A stretch of 64,000 nt of DNA. Source: Diplonema japonicum. Its lineage: Eukaryota > Euglenozoa > Diplonemea > Diplonemida > Diplonemidae. Both the position numbers and the translations under genes were made by a program. How positions within the stretch are numbered: the first letter of the stretch is position 1; each line of letters starts with the position of its first letter. The notes beneath the pieces are model-generated. The model was not told the origin of the DNA and made no database searches. It saw nothing but the letters and a program-made list of their open reading frames with translations. This document shows positions 54,305-63,157 of the stretch, one piece after another. The stretch covers positions 713,726 to 777,725 of the forward strand of contig OZ025663.1 in assembly GCA_964019335.1 (NCBI GenBank). Reading direction: 5' to 3'.

Positions 54305-57300
54305 ATGGACCCTAGACGAAACGTCGTCGGAGACCGCCGCCCGCAGGAGGAACGCCTACGAGAGACGCCGACCAAGCCGACCACCCGACCAGACCGAAAT
54401 CTGGCCGGGCAGTATGACCCCTCCCCTCCCCTTAGATCCCCTCTAGATGTCGTCAAAAATAATAAAAAACATAAAAACCAGGCAATCTGGTTGGGCACAG
54501 AGACCGCGGTTTTGACCGCCGCTGCTACAACCACGGCCGCCCCAGCCACCCTGAACGCCGCAGCCGACCCTGCCGCCCTAATCGCCGCAACTGAGACCGC
54601 CGCAGCCGCCCCTGCCGCAGCCACGACCGCCGCGACCACGACCCCTGCAGCCGACCCTGCTATTGTTGAAGAGGGAAGAAAAGAGGGAGAAAAAAAGGGG
54701 TGGGTACTGGTGTATGGTGAACACCCTCCCGGGTTGAGGACGGGCCCGGCCCCTGCCTTCCCGAAAGCCCTGCTTTCAGGAAAGTGGGAGGCCCTGTCTG
54801 GGAACTCAGGGAGGGAGACCCTCCAATACGGGTACCGGTGGGAGGGGACGAACGCCAAGGTGCGCCCCACCACGGGGATCCCAGGGGGGGCGGAGGGGTG
54901 GGTGAGGGAGGTGGCCGCCGCCGCAGGGCTCGAGGTGGTCCCCAACCAGGTACTTGTCAACAAGTACAAGTCTGGTTGTGGGATTGCCGCCCACAAGGAC
55001 GACGCGAGGCTGGGACCGATTGTCCTAGTCCTCTCGTACGGAGCCGAGACCACAATGGTCATGAGGAGGGGGGACAGGGTGGCGAAATACCTGGTGCCCC
55101 CCTTCTCATGGGCATTGTTGGAAGGTGAAGCGAGACACCAGTGGACGCACCACATCCCGTCCGGGATGTCCACTGGTGTCAGGGTGTCGATCACCCTGCG
55201 TGCGGTAGGCCCCAAGCTCACCCGCACACCCCAGGAAGACCCATCCCCTGGGTTAACAGACGAACCCCCTTTTTTAGATCCCCTTTTTTGTGGGCAAGGG
55301 GGGGTGGCACTCCCAAGAGAGGATAGTGCCCCACCCGCCCCCCTTTTTTTTTTAGAACCCTCTTCGGAGGAAAACAGACCCTCTTCGGAGGAAAATAGAG
55401 AGAAAGGGGAAGAGGTGGCACTCCCGAGAGAGGGTGGTGCTCCTCCCCCCCATTTGTCCCCCCCTTTTTCATTTTTAGAGCCCTCTCCAGAGGAACCCTC
55501 CACGGAGGTAAAAAACAGACCCTCTTCGGAGGAAAAAAAGGCAGAGGGAGAGACAGCACGCCCGAGAGAAGGTAGTGCCCCTCCCTCTCTGCCCCCCATT
55601 TTTTCTGGACCCTCTACGGAGGTGTACACCCTGGTCCCCAAGGGCCGGGGGCTTTTTTTGAGGGTGGAAGGGAAAGAAAAAAAAAAAACAAACAAGGAGG
55701 AACCTTTTTTCTTTTCAAACAACCAGGGGGACCCAGCACCCACCCCCACCGCCCGCCTAGGTGTGGTTGGGGCGGAGGCTGCGAGCGACGTGAGAGCACC
55801 ACTGCACACCCTTGTGAGAAGACAGAAAAGAGCCCCCTGGATTGCCATGGGTGGCAGGGAACCTAAGCCAGCGCCCAAGCGGAAGAAGAACAGGAGGAGG
55901 CACAGGAGCGAAACGGCCCTTCAGAGGCGTCGGGAGAAGAGGACCAAGGCGAGGGAGGGGGCGAGGGAGGCTGCCAGACAGGAGAAGAAAAGGCACCGTC
56001 GTGCGAGGAAAGAAGGGAGGAGGAGGGCCCGCAGAGAGGAACACGAGGCCGCCCTGGAACAGAAGCCAGATGACCCTGCAATGGGGCTGAAGCGGACCGA
56101 GGTGGGAACGCCTGGAGCCCAACCCCTGGCACCCAGAATCCCGGCACCTGGGGCTGCAACCGGCACAAGGAGGCACCGCAGACGGACGGGACACAGCAAG
56201 GAAGGGGTGAGATGGGAGCACCTGGGGGTGTGGGCCTGGGTCGCCCTGGTCTCCCTCTTGCTGATCCCAGGGGTGAGGCAGGTGCTGGGGGCGGGCATCG
56301 GGATGGCCCCCTCCTTCCTGCATGCGGCAGTGTTGTGGAAGAGGCCGGGGAGCGACAGGAGGACCACCCGCAGGTCAAGGGTACAGGTGGGGCCCCGAGG
56401 GGATGAATGGTCCGCCGGGGAGCTCGCTTGGCTAGCAGTAGGGGGCACTCTGGTGGGAAGCACTTCAGTTTGGATAGGGGGGCTGATGTCGCTCTGGGCC
56501 ATGTCGGAAGTGATGGTGTGGAAAGCTGGTGCTGACCCGGCCCAGAGATTCGGACCGGTAAAGCTGAGGAAGACAAGACGCGGATCGAGAGGTCACTACC
56601 TGCCGGTGTACTTGGGCCCGCCTAGAAGCTCAAGACGCAGAAAAAAGAAGGAAGACGCCAAGCAAGCGGCGAAGGAACGAGCCGAGACGGAGGATAAGCT
56701 CTTTCAGGCCGAACACCTGGACCCCTTTGCGGACTTGACGCTGGCAGGGGACGCGTTGCAAGGAGGTGGTGACCCTCCCCCCATGGATTTGGATGATGAG
56801 CACATGGAGGCGCAGAAGGAGGGGGAAAAAGAAGGATCAGACAAACATCAATGCCGGATGGAAGACTGCTCTTTCCGCACCAGTGTGGCAAGCTGTCTAG
56901 TTAAACACCTCAATGCGGTCCACCATCATTTTGTGAAACAAGAGCAGGCGAGGAGCATGAAGGTGAACCTCTGTGGAACGTGTGCTGCGGCGTGCTCGTC
57001 GAACCAGACGCACTGTGCACTACACAGGCAGCGGAATCTGTGGAACCCCGACAAACAACCCAGGGCCGGCAAGTCAGTGGACGAGATCATGAAGAGCTTC
57101 AAGCTGACGAGGAGATCGACGGAGAAGGACGGGAACTGCATGTTCCACGCCCTGGCCGGTTCGCTCGGGGAAGCCTACGGCGACCACACCCACATCAGGA
57201 GCGAGGTTGTAGAATGGATGAAACACCGGGAGGAGCACTATGCCCCGTTTTGCAGTGAGGGTTGGGACCGGTACTTGGAAGGGATGGGCACAGCAGCGAC

Positions 57301-60300
57301 GTGGGGAGACCACTTGTGCCTGGCAGCCGCAGCACAAGCGTTTGGCCGCACGATACTCGTGGTTGCTGGGGGGAACAACCCAGTCCTGATGATAGGGGAG
57401 TACAACTCCGACCACGAGAAGGTGGTGGTGCTGGCGTACAACGGCAACCACTACGAGTATGCAGTCGGAGAGGAGGAGTCGATGATGATGCTCCTTGATG
57501 AGTCCCAATCGGTAGCTCTACAAAAGGCAGGTAAGCAACCCTCCGAGGCCCCGGGTGAGGACATCGGGGAGTGGGACATAATAGACCGTGCGATCCCTGG
57601 ATACGGGAAGGCAGGGGTGTTGGACCAGATGGGGGCAAGGAACCAGCAATTCCTGTACTGTCCGGTGGCGAACTGCGCTAGGTCGAAGTGCAAAAGCACG
57701 ACCCCGTTCAACTCGACAAGGGTATGGAAGTGTCACCTGGATGGGCACCTGGAGAGTGATGAGATCCCGGAGAGCGTTCTGAGGAGACTGGACCTCGAGA
57801 GGTGCCTGGTGTGCAGGGGCTGTGTGTGGAAGGGTCAGGGGTGCCACGACGAGTGCAAAAAGGCGGTGCGAAGGGAAGGGGAATACACGACCCCCCCGCC
57901 GGCCCCGACGAGGACCGAGTTACCCAGCCTGGAAACCATAGCCGCCATGAACGTCACGACCATGGGGTCGATCCCGACGAGCCTTCAAAGACTGTGGGGG
58001 CTTACCCTTAAGCACACTCTGGGCCGAGCGGTGAAGGACAACACAGAGGAGGCTTGGCTGCTGGTGGCGATGCTCCCCAAAGCCTGCCTGTGGAAGAAGA
58101 GGGGAGGGAAGAAGCGGGACAAGGAGACGGAGCTGAGTGTCCAGGCCAGATTGGAGGAGTGGGAGAAGGGAAATTACATGGCCCTCTGGAATAAGCTGGA
58201 ATCAGGTGAGAAGGGGGAACCTAAGAACGACGAGGTCTCTAAGGTCGCCAGGGCCACGGAACTGTGCAGCAAAGGGAGGTTCTCGGCAGGAAACGCGGCG
58301 CTTGTAGCCCAGGGGCTGGCGGAAGACAATGAGGATTGCTGGAGAGCGCTGCAGAGCAAACATCCAGAGCCACTACACCCCCAATGGGACAACCCGGCGA
58401 AGACGAAGGAAGCGGTAGAAGTCTTGCCAGAAGAAGTGCTGGACGCAATCAGGGACTTCCCGAGGGGGACTGCTGCGGGACCGACTGGTCTGAGAGCCCA
58501 GCACATCAAGGACGCGGTGGACGGAGCTTTTGAGTCTCAAGGCTGTTTGATGTCGGTGACGAGGGCAGTCAACGCATTAGCTAGAGGCACGGCCCCTAGG
58601 GAGGTGGCTCCGCTGATGGCAGGGGCGAACCTTGTGGCCCTCAAGAAGAACGACAGGGACGTGCGGCCCATAGCCGTTGGGGATGTGCTGCGTCGGCTGG
58701 TGGGGAAATCCCTTGTGAAGAAGATCGCTCCGGAAGTGGCCTCTTCGTACCTGAAGAAAGGCGGCCAGGTGGGGGTATCGGTCCCTGCTGGAATGGAGGC
58801 GGCTATACACACCATCAGGCAGTATGTGGACAGGGAACGGGGCAACAAGCAGGAAAACAAGGTGATCCTCAAGATCGACTACGCCAACGCCTTCAACAGT
58901 GTTTGTCGGAGGCAGCTGTGCTCACAGGCCTATGAGCAAGCGTCGGGGCTGTATGCGTGGGCCGATTGGTGCTACAGGGTGCCCTCCCAATTATACTACA
59001 ACGGAAAGGTGATTAAGTCCCAGGAAGGGGTGCAACAGGGGGACCCGATGGGACCGCTGCTGTTCTCTCTGGCCATCCAACCCCTGGTGAACAAGATAAG
59101 TGAAGACTGCAACCTGGACATCCTCCAGTTCTACCTGGACGATGGCGTCCTTGTGGGGAATGTGGATGAAGTGAGAAAGGCGTACAACATCTTGTGTGAG
59201 CTGAGCGGAATGATAGGGCTGAAAGTGAAACCCCAGAAGTGCGAGCTCATATGGGTTAGTGGCGACCTCCCCCAGACAGTGGAGGACACAGGCTTCGATG
59301 GCCTGACAGAAGAGAATTTCCACAAAGAGAGGAACTTCATGCTCCTGGGGGCGCCGATAGGATCGCCGGAGTACACGCAAGCCTTTCTGAACAAACGCTT
59401 GGACGCGCTGGAAGAGAACTTCGACATGCTGACCAAGGTGGGGAGGCAGACAGGGTACACACTTCTCCGGTATTGCAGCTCATACAGCAAACTGGTGTTT
59501 TACATGAGAGTGGTCCCAGACTCGCATGTGGGAGGGGTCATGCACAGGTTCGACGAGATGGTGCGGAAGACGATGTCGAAGGTGTGCGGCATGCAGTTCG
59601 AGAACGGGTCGGAAGAATGGCAGCAGGCGAAACTGTCCGTAAAAGTCGGTGGGCTTGGGATGAGGAGCTGCCAGGAGCACCTGCGCGCGGCCAACATGGC
59701 TTCGAGGGCGTCGACGATGAAGCTGTGCAAGGAGCTGGATCCCAAATACGAACATGGGCTGGAAGGGGGTGTATGGGGGAGCTGGCTCGAGTGGTTCAAC
59801 AGGACGAAGGGCGGCATGCAGATTACACCCGACATGGTGGCCAAGGCCCCCCACATCTGCAGCCAGAGGTGGCTCTCTAGGGTGCTTGATGAGAAGGCGC
59901 TGGAGGACCTCTTGGCGAAAGCAGATGCACGCTCGAGAGCGAGGTTGATGTCGGAGTCAATGCACTATGCGGGAGCGTGGTTGACGGCGACGCCTGACTT
60001 CTACAACCAGCTGTCGGACAACGAGTTTGGGGCTCTGATCAAGTGGTGGTTGGGGGCTCCGGTCTACAAGCAGGGTGAGAGCTGCCACGACCCGAGGTGC
60101 AAGACTGAGGGGATGGACGTATGGGGTGACCATGCCCAGGGATGCGGCAACGCCAGGATTGCGAGGCACGACCGGGTGAAGGAGACCATCCACAGACACT
60201 GTCAGTGGGCCGGGGTGAGCGCAACGATGGAGAAGACGGGGCTGATCCCGGGGTCGTCCCAGCGCCCGGCGGACGTGTTCTTCCCAGGTGGGGTGGGGGG

Positions 60301-62719
60301 TTCCCGCCCAATGGCTATGGACGTGGTCATCGTGCACCCGAGGAACGAGTCTTGTGTCAACCAGGCGGCGAAGACTGCGGGATACGCAGCGGCGAAGGCG
60401 GAACACTACAAGCGCCAGAAGTATGAGGCGGAGCTCGCCAAGACACGCGTGGCCTTTGTACCTTTCGCGATGGAGACCTTTGGGGGGTTCGGGGAGGCAG
60501 CAGTCTACCTCACGAAGAAACTGTCCAGGAGCATAGCTGCGCGGGCTCACGGGGACAGAGTCTCGATACACAGGCGTGTGGTCCAAGAGGTGTCAACGGC
60601 CATGATGAGATCGATAGCAGGGGCGCTGTTAGTCAAAGGGCCTGTACAGTTGGATCCAGGGCCCCCGGTACCGGACGGCGAAGAGGAAAAAAAGGACAAC
60701 GAGGAAGCGAACAACGAACCCAACACTGAATCCAACACTGACCTCACAGAGGACTCCTTCGGCAATGAAAAAACCACCGAAGCTGAGGAGTCGTCCGAGA
60801 GGGAAGTGAAGGGACAGGGAGGCGGACCCCCAATCACGGTGGCCCACCAGCTGGATGCCCTTCTGGAGCAGACGAAGAAGGACCTGGACGCCCGAATGCA
60901 GCAGCAGCGAAAGGCGGAACCGGTGGAGGGTGGAACACAAGGGAAAGCGGGAGCAGGACTCGAAGCAGCCTCGCCGGGAGGAGAAGACACGGAGATGGTC
61001 GGAACAGGATCCAGCGAGAGGGCTGGGCAGGGAGGGGAGCTTGACCCGAAGGCCCAGGAAGATGGGAAGAGACAAGGGGCGACTGACGCTGCGGTGAACC
61101 AGACCTTGGACCAGTGTCCTAAGGGGGATACGGAGGCCCAGAGGGACTCGAACAAGGGGGACCAGAGTGCGACAACTGCTACGAGGAAGATGACCGTGAG
61201 CGAATTCTGTAGGGAACAAGCTGCGAAGAGACAGGGCGGTGGGAGGACTCTGAAGCCGCAGGCGGATGACGCCCCCGAAGGGACCAAAGAGGGCGGGAAC
61301 GCACCGAGCGGAGGCAGCCAGTCGGGGCCTGACACACCTAGGGGTGGGATCCAGACGCCGGAGGGAGATCAGCTGATGGGAGTCGGGGCACCGGAAAGGG
61401 AACAGCAGGTGGAAGTAGGGGGAGACTTCGTTCAGCTTGACCCGATTGATGTGGTGATGGGCATCCCAATTCCGAGAGCGATGGTGCCACTGAGGGCGAG
61501 GCCGGGGGACCGACTGCTCAAGTTCATCATCCAGTTCGAGGGCCGGGTGGAGATCATCCTTGAAGAAGGAACGGACCCTGGAAGGGAGAGGACTGAGGAG
61601 ATGCTTCTTGCGAAGGCCGAGTCGCTGGGTGTTCCACTGGAGGTGGCTATGGCTGGCCAGATTGGTATCGCTGGACTTGGATACATGATGGTAAAGCAGT
61701 ACTTCGCAAGCTTGGAAGGTGGGTCGGACGGAGAGCGCCGCAGCCGCATTGTGGGTTGTGAGGTGCAGAAGTCGGAAACATACCGCGAGTTCGAGTTCCC
61801 GAGGACGGTCCAGGATTTCCAGATCACGTACGCGTGTGGGTGTTCGGCGGTGCAACCTGTTCGTTTCAAGGGTGGCGTGCTCAAGGGGACTCTGGAAACG
61901 GCATGGAGGGTGGTCAAGTTGCAGACCCGGGGGTGCAGACACCACCCGACACCGGGGAAGGAAGGGGTAGTGGGCATTGCGGCGGGAGCCGGCGCTACCA
62001 AGGTGACACTACGTGAGTTCTTGGAGAGGTGCGACGCAAGGATAAGGGCCCCAGTGGGAAAGGTCAAGGACCTGATCAAAGTGAAGGCGTGGGTGAGGGA
62101 TGGAAGGAAGGTCACCCTCGACGTCTACGAGGGGAGGGGGCCCTGCGAGAAGGAGACGAGGCGCACTGTCCAGGACCATCTGCGGAAGATGGGTGTTGAA
62201 GAGGTCGACCTGCAGTCAGCGGTGGTGACGGTCCCGGGGTTGTTCGAGGACGTCTCCTTTGAGAGGTACCTTGGGCTGTTGGCCCGGAAGAAGGAGGAAG
62301 ACAGGGAGAGGCGGCCTGAGGTGGTTGCCACGGATCTCCCCACCCTGGAAGAGCTGAAGTGGAGCAAGAAGGACAAGAAGCGGGCCCGGGCCCGATCGGC
62401 CAGTACTGACTCGGATTGTGTGGAGGGTGGCTACATCTATCTGAAGGGTACGGGGGCGGATGGCACCGTGGTCGAAGCCAACATATGCAGGGGTGAGCTC
62501 AAGGGGATGACCGGGCCCCAGTTCAAGTTCTTGGCGGAGCACAGGTTGATGGAAGAGCTGGGGAGCGACGACCTGGTGCGGGACACGGTCAAGGTGCGCA
62601 ACAAGGAGAACTGGGCCCCGGTGAACAGTGCGGTGGCTTGGCTGCAGCTCGAGTCGGGGAGGGCACGGGTGGGGCCCATACCCCACAAGAAGAGGTCCAA
62701 AGGCTCGCTGGCCAGATAG
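54305..62719 (+). CDS. Retrotransposon polyprotein: AlkB - OTU - reverse transcriptase - RLE endonuclease - C-terminal extension
   Basis: 2804 aa from ATG 54305 (after an A-rich leader). Residues about 70-120: Ala/Thr low complexity. About 132-300: AlkB-like 2OG-Fe(II) dioxygenase with iron ligands H230, D232 (AHKDD) and H282 (WTHH) and RVSITLR for 2-oxoglutarate. About 303-490: Pro/Glu/Ser repeats. About 518-590: strongly basic. About 640-680 and 708-739: hydrophobic spans. About 850-907: Cys/His fingers. About 935-1056: OTU protease, DGNC (C945) and NHYEY (H1049). About 1117-1170: finger CPVANCARSKC...HLDGH. About 1370-1730: reverse transcriptase, motif A DYANAFN (D1525), motif B GVQQGDPMGPLLFS, motif C YLDD (D1612, D1613). 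About 1926-1950: CCHC-like knuckle. About 1980-2080: restriction-like nuclease with RPAD (D1990) and MAMD (D2006). About 2080-2804: acidic linker, then an unknown domain with CGC and RGCRHH. No frame breaks; all active-site residues are present. Confidence 0.93.
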   Translation: MDPRRNVVGDRRPQEERLRETPTKPTTRPDRNLAGQYDPSPPLRSPLDVVKNNKKHKNQAIWLGTETAVLTAAATTTAAPATLNAAADPAALIAATETAAAAPAAATTAATTTPAADPAIVEEGRKEGEKKGWVLVYGEHPPGLRTGPAPAFPKALLSGKWEALSGNSGRETLQYGYRWEGTNAKVRPTTGIPGGAEGWVREVAAAAGLEVVPNQVLVNKYKSGCGIAAHKDDARLGPIVLVLSYGAETTMVMRRGDRVAKYLVPPFSWALLEGEARHQWTHHIPSGMSTGVRVSITLRAVGPKLTRTPQEDPSPGLTDEPPFLDPLFCGQGGVALPREDSAPPAPLFFLEPSSEENRPSSEENREKGEEVALPREGGAPPPHLSPPFSFLEPSPEEPSTEVKNRPSSEEKKAEGETARPREGSAPPSLPPIFSGPSTEVYTLVPKGRGLFLRVEGKEKKKTNKEEPFFFSNNQGDPAPTPTARLGVVGAEAASDVRAPLHTLVRRQKRAPWIAMGGREPKPAPKRKKNRRRHRSETALQRRREKRTKAREGAREAARQEKKRHRRARKEGRRRARREEHEAALEQKPDDPAMGLKRTEVGTPGAQPLAPRIPAPGAATGTRRHRRRTGHSKEGVRWEHLGVWAWVALVSLLLIPGVRQVLGAGIGMAPSFLHAAVLWKRPGSDRRTTRRSRVQVGPRGDEWSAGELAWLAVGGTLVGSTSVWIGGLMSLWAMSEVMVWKAGADPAQRFGPVKLRKTRRGSRGHYLPVYLGPPRSSRRRKKKEDAKQAAKERAETEDKLFQAEHLDPFADLTLAGDALQGGGDPPPMDLDDEHMEAQKEGEKEGSDKHQCRMEDCSFRTSVASCLVKHLNAVHHHFVKQEQARSMKVNLCGTCAAACSSNQTHCALHRQRNLWNPDKQPRAGKSVDEIMKSFKLTRRSTEKDGNCMFHALAGSLGEAYGDHTHIRSEVVEWMKHREEHYAPFCSEGWDRYLEGMGTAATWGDHLCLAAAAQAFGRTILVVAGGNNPVLMIGEYNSDHEKVVVLAYNGNHYEYAVGEEESMMMLLDESQSVALQKAGKQPSEAPGEDIGEWDIIDRAIPGYGKAGVLDQMGARNQQFLYCPVANCARSKCKSTTPFNSTRVWKCHLDGHLESDEIPESVLRRLDLERCLVCRGCVWKGQGCHDECKKAVRREGEYTTPPPAPTRTELPSLETIAAMNVTTMGSIPTSLQRLWGLTLKHTLGRAVKDNTEEAWLLVAMLPKACLWKKRGGKKRDKETELSVQARLEEWEKGNYMALWNKLESGEKGEPKNDEVSKVARATELCSKGRFSAGNAALVAQGLAEDNEDCWRALQSKHPEPLHPQWDNPAKTKEAVEVLPEEVLDAIRDFPRGTAAGPTGLRAQHIKDAVDGAFESQGCLMSVTRAVNALARGTAPREVAPLMAGANLVALKKNDRDVRPIAVGDVLRRLVGKSLVKKIAPEVASSYLKKGGQVGVSVPAGMEAAIHTIRQYVDRERGNKQENKVILKIDYANAFNSVCRRQLCSQAYEQASGLYAWADWCYRVPSQLYYNGKVIKSQEGVQQGDPMGPLLFSLAIQPLVNKISEDCNLDILQFYLDDGVLVGNVDEVRKAYNILCELSGMIGLKVKPQKCELIWVSGDLPQTVEDTGFDGLTEENFHKERNFMLLGAPIGSPEYTQAFLNKRLDALEENFDMLTKVGRQTGYTLLRYCSSYSKLVFYMRVVPDSHVGGVMHRFDEMVRKTMSKVCGMQFENGSEEWQQAKLSVKVGGLGMRSCQEHLRAANMASRASTMKLCKELDPKYEHGLEGGVWGSWLEWFNRTKGGMQITPDMVAKAPHICSQRWLSRVLDEKALEDLLAKADARSRARLMSESMHYAGAWLTATPDFYNQLSDNEFGALIKWWLGAPVYKQGESCHDPRCKTEGMDVWGDHAQGCGNARIARHDRVKETIHRHCQWAGVSATMEKTGLIPGSSQRPADVFFPGGVGGSRPMAMDVVIVHPRNESCVNQAAKTAGYAAAKAEHYKRQKYEAELAKTRVAFVPFAMETFGGFGEAAVYLTKKLSRSIAARAHGDRVSIHRRVVQEVSTAMMRSIAGALLVKGPVQLDPGPPVPDGEEEKKDNEEANNEPNTESNTDLTEDSFGNEKTTEAEESSEREVKGQGGGPPITVAHQLDALLEQTKKDLDARMQQQRKAEPVEGGTQGKAGAGLEAASPGGEDTEMVGTGSSERAGQGGELDPKAQEDGKRQGATDAAVNQTLDQCPKGDTEAQRDSNKGDQSATTATRKMTVSEFCREQAAKRQGGGRTLKPQADDAPEGTKEGGNAPSGGSQSGPDTPRGGIQTPEGDQLMGVGAPEREQQVEVGGDFVQLDPIDVVMGIPIPRAMVPLRARPGDRLLKFIIQFEGRVEIILEEGTDPGRERTEEMLLAKAESLGVPLEVAMAGQIGIAGLGYMMVKQYFASLEGGSDGERRSRIVGCEVQKSETYREFEFPRTVQDFQITYACGCSAVQPVRFKGGVLKGTLETAWRVVKLQTRGCRHHPTPGKEGVVGIAAGAGATKVTLREFLERCDARIRAPVGKVKDLIKVKAWVRDGRKVTLDVYEGRGPCEKETRRTVQDHLRKMGVEEVDLQSAVVTVPGLFEDVSFERYLGLLARKKEEDRERRPEVVATDLPTLEELKWSKKDKKRARARSASTDSDCVEGGYIYLKGTGADGTVVEANICRGELKGMTGPQFKFLAEHRLMEELGSDDLVRDTVKVRNKENWAPVNSAVAWLQLESGRARVGPIPHKKRSKGSLAR

Positions 62720-63023
62720 GCCAGCGGGGGTGTGGGGGGCTGTTCTCCCCCCCCCCGCCATAGGAAGATGTGAAACTTTTTTTTTTTTTTCTGAGAAAAA
62801 AAAAAAAGGGAAAAATAAAAGAATAGGGAACAGGTGCTACAACGGCCAGGCTAGATAGAACCACTTAGATTTTTTTTTTTTTTCCTTTTTTTTTTTTTCT
62901 TTTTGTTTTTCCTTTTTTTTTTTTTTTTTTTTATTTTTCTGTTTTTCTTTTTCTTTTTCTTTTTGAAGTGGAACCATCTCGGTCGACGTTTTTTTTTTCT
63001 TTTTTTTTTTTTTTCTTTTTTCT
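62720..63023 (+). other. Retrotransposon 3' untranslated region and pyrimidine-rich tail
   Basis: Starts with a C10 run (62747-62757), then A-rich and finally T/C-rich DNA interrupted by GAAGTGGAACCATCTCGG (about 62967). The hexamers CCACTT (about 62863) and AAGTGG (about 62968) can pair across the U-rich stretch, forming a possible 3' hairpin for RT recognition (inference). Confidence 0.6.
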
Positions 63024-63157
63024 TTTGTGGTGATGTGTTTTTCCTGTTTTTGATTTTCTTCTTCCCCCGCTCTATGCTTTTTCGCATGGACATTGGCCAC
63101 TCTGCCCCTTTCCCCTTTTTTGATTCTCCCTCTTTCCCCCTCCTAAATTTTACCCCC
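63024..63157 (+). repeat. 134-bp direct repeat, right copy (target-site duplication)
   Basis: Right-hand partner of 53994-54127 with two differences. It is followed by TGCCCCACTCATTCC, presumably the original right flank of the target. No SL sequence follows this copy. Confidence 0.9.

Larger units (their letters stand above)
54128..63023 (+). mobile_element. Full-length non-LTR retrotransposon (RLE type) with AlkB and OTU domains
   Basis: 8.9 kb between the two 134-bp repeats. 5' end: SL exon sequence (54126-54162), then a 142-base leader ending in an A-rich run. One ORF of 2804 codons (54305-62719). The 3' untranslated region contains an A-rich stretch (62792-62821) and about 150 bases of T/C-rich DNA (62870-63023) ending at the right repeat, with no terminal poly(A). 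The domain set (RT, then zinc finger, then restriction-like endonuclease downstream of RT) places it among RLE-type LINEs such as the R2/R4/CRE groups. The element runs in the same direction as all genes. An intact frame and about 1.5% divergence between the flanking repeats indicate recent insertion. Confidence 0.9.

Noticed and set aside
54157-55878. Long minus-strand frames opposite the retrotransposon (also 60629-61945 and others)
   Set aside because: They are GC-rich shadows of the + strand ORF with low-complexity Pro/Ser/Arg composition and no motifs.
53994-63157. The 134-bp repeats as LTRs
   Set aside because: No tRNA-type primer site, integrase, RNase H or protease of LTR elements. 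The ORF is LINE-like with an RLE, and the SL starts after the left repeat.
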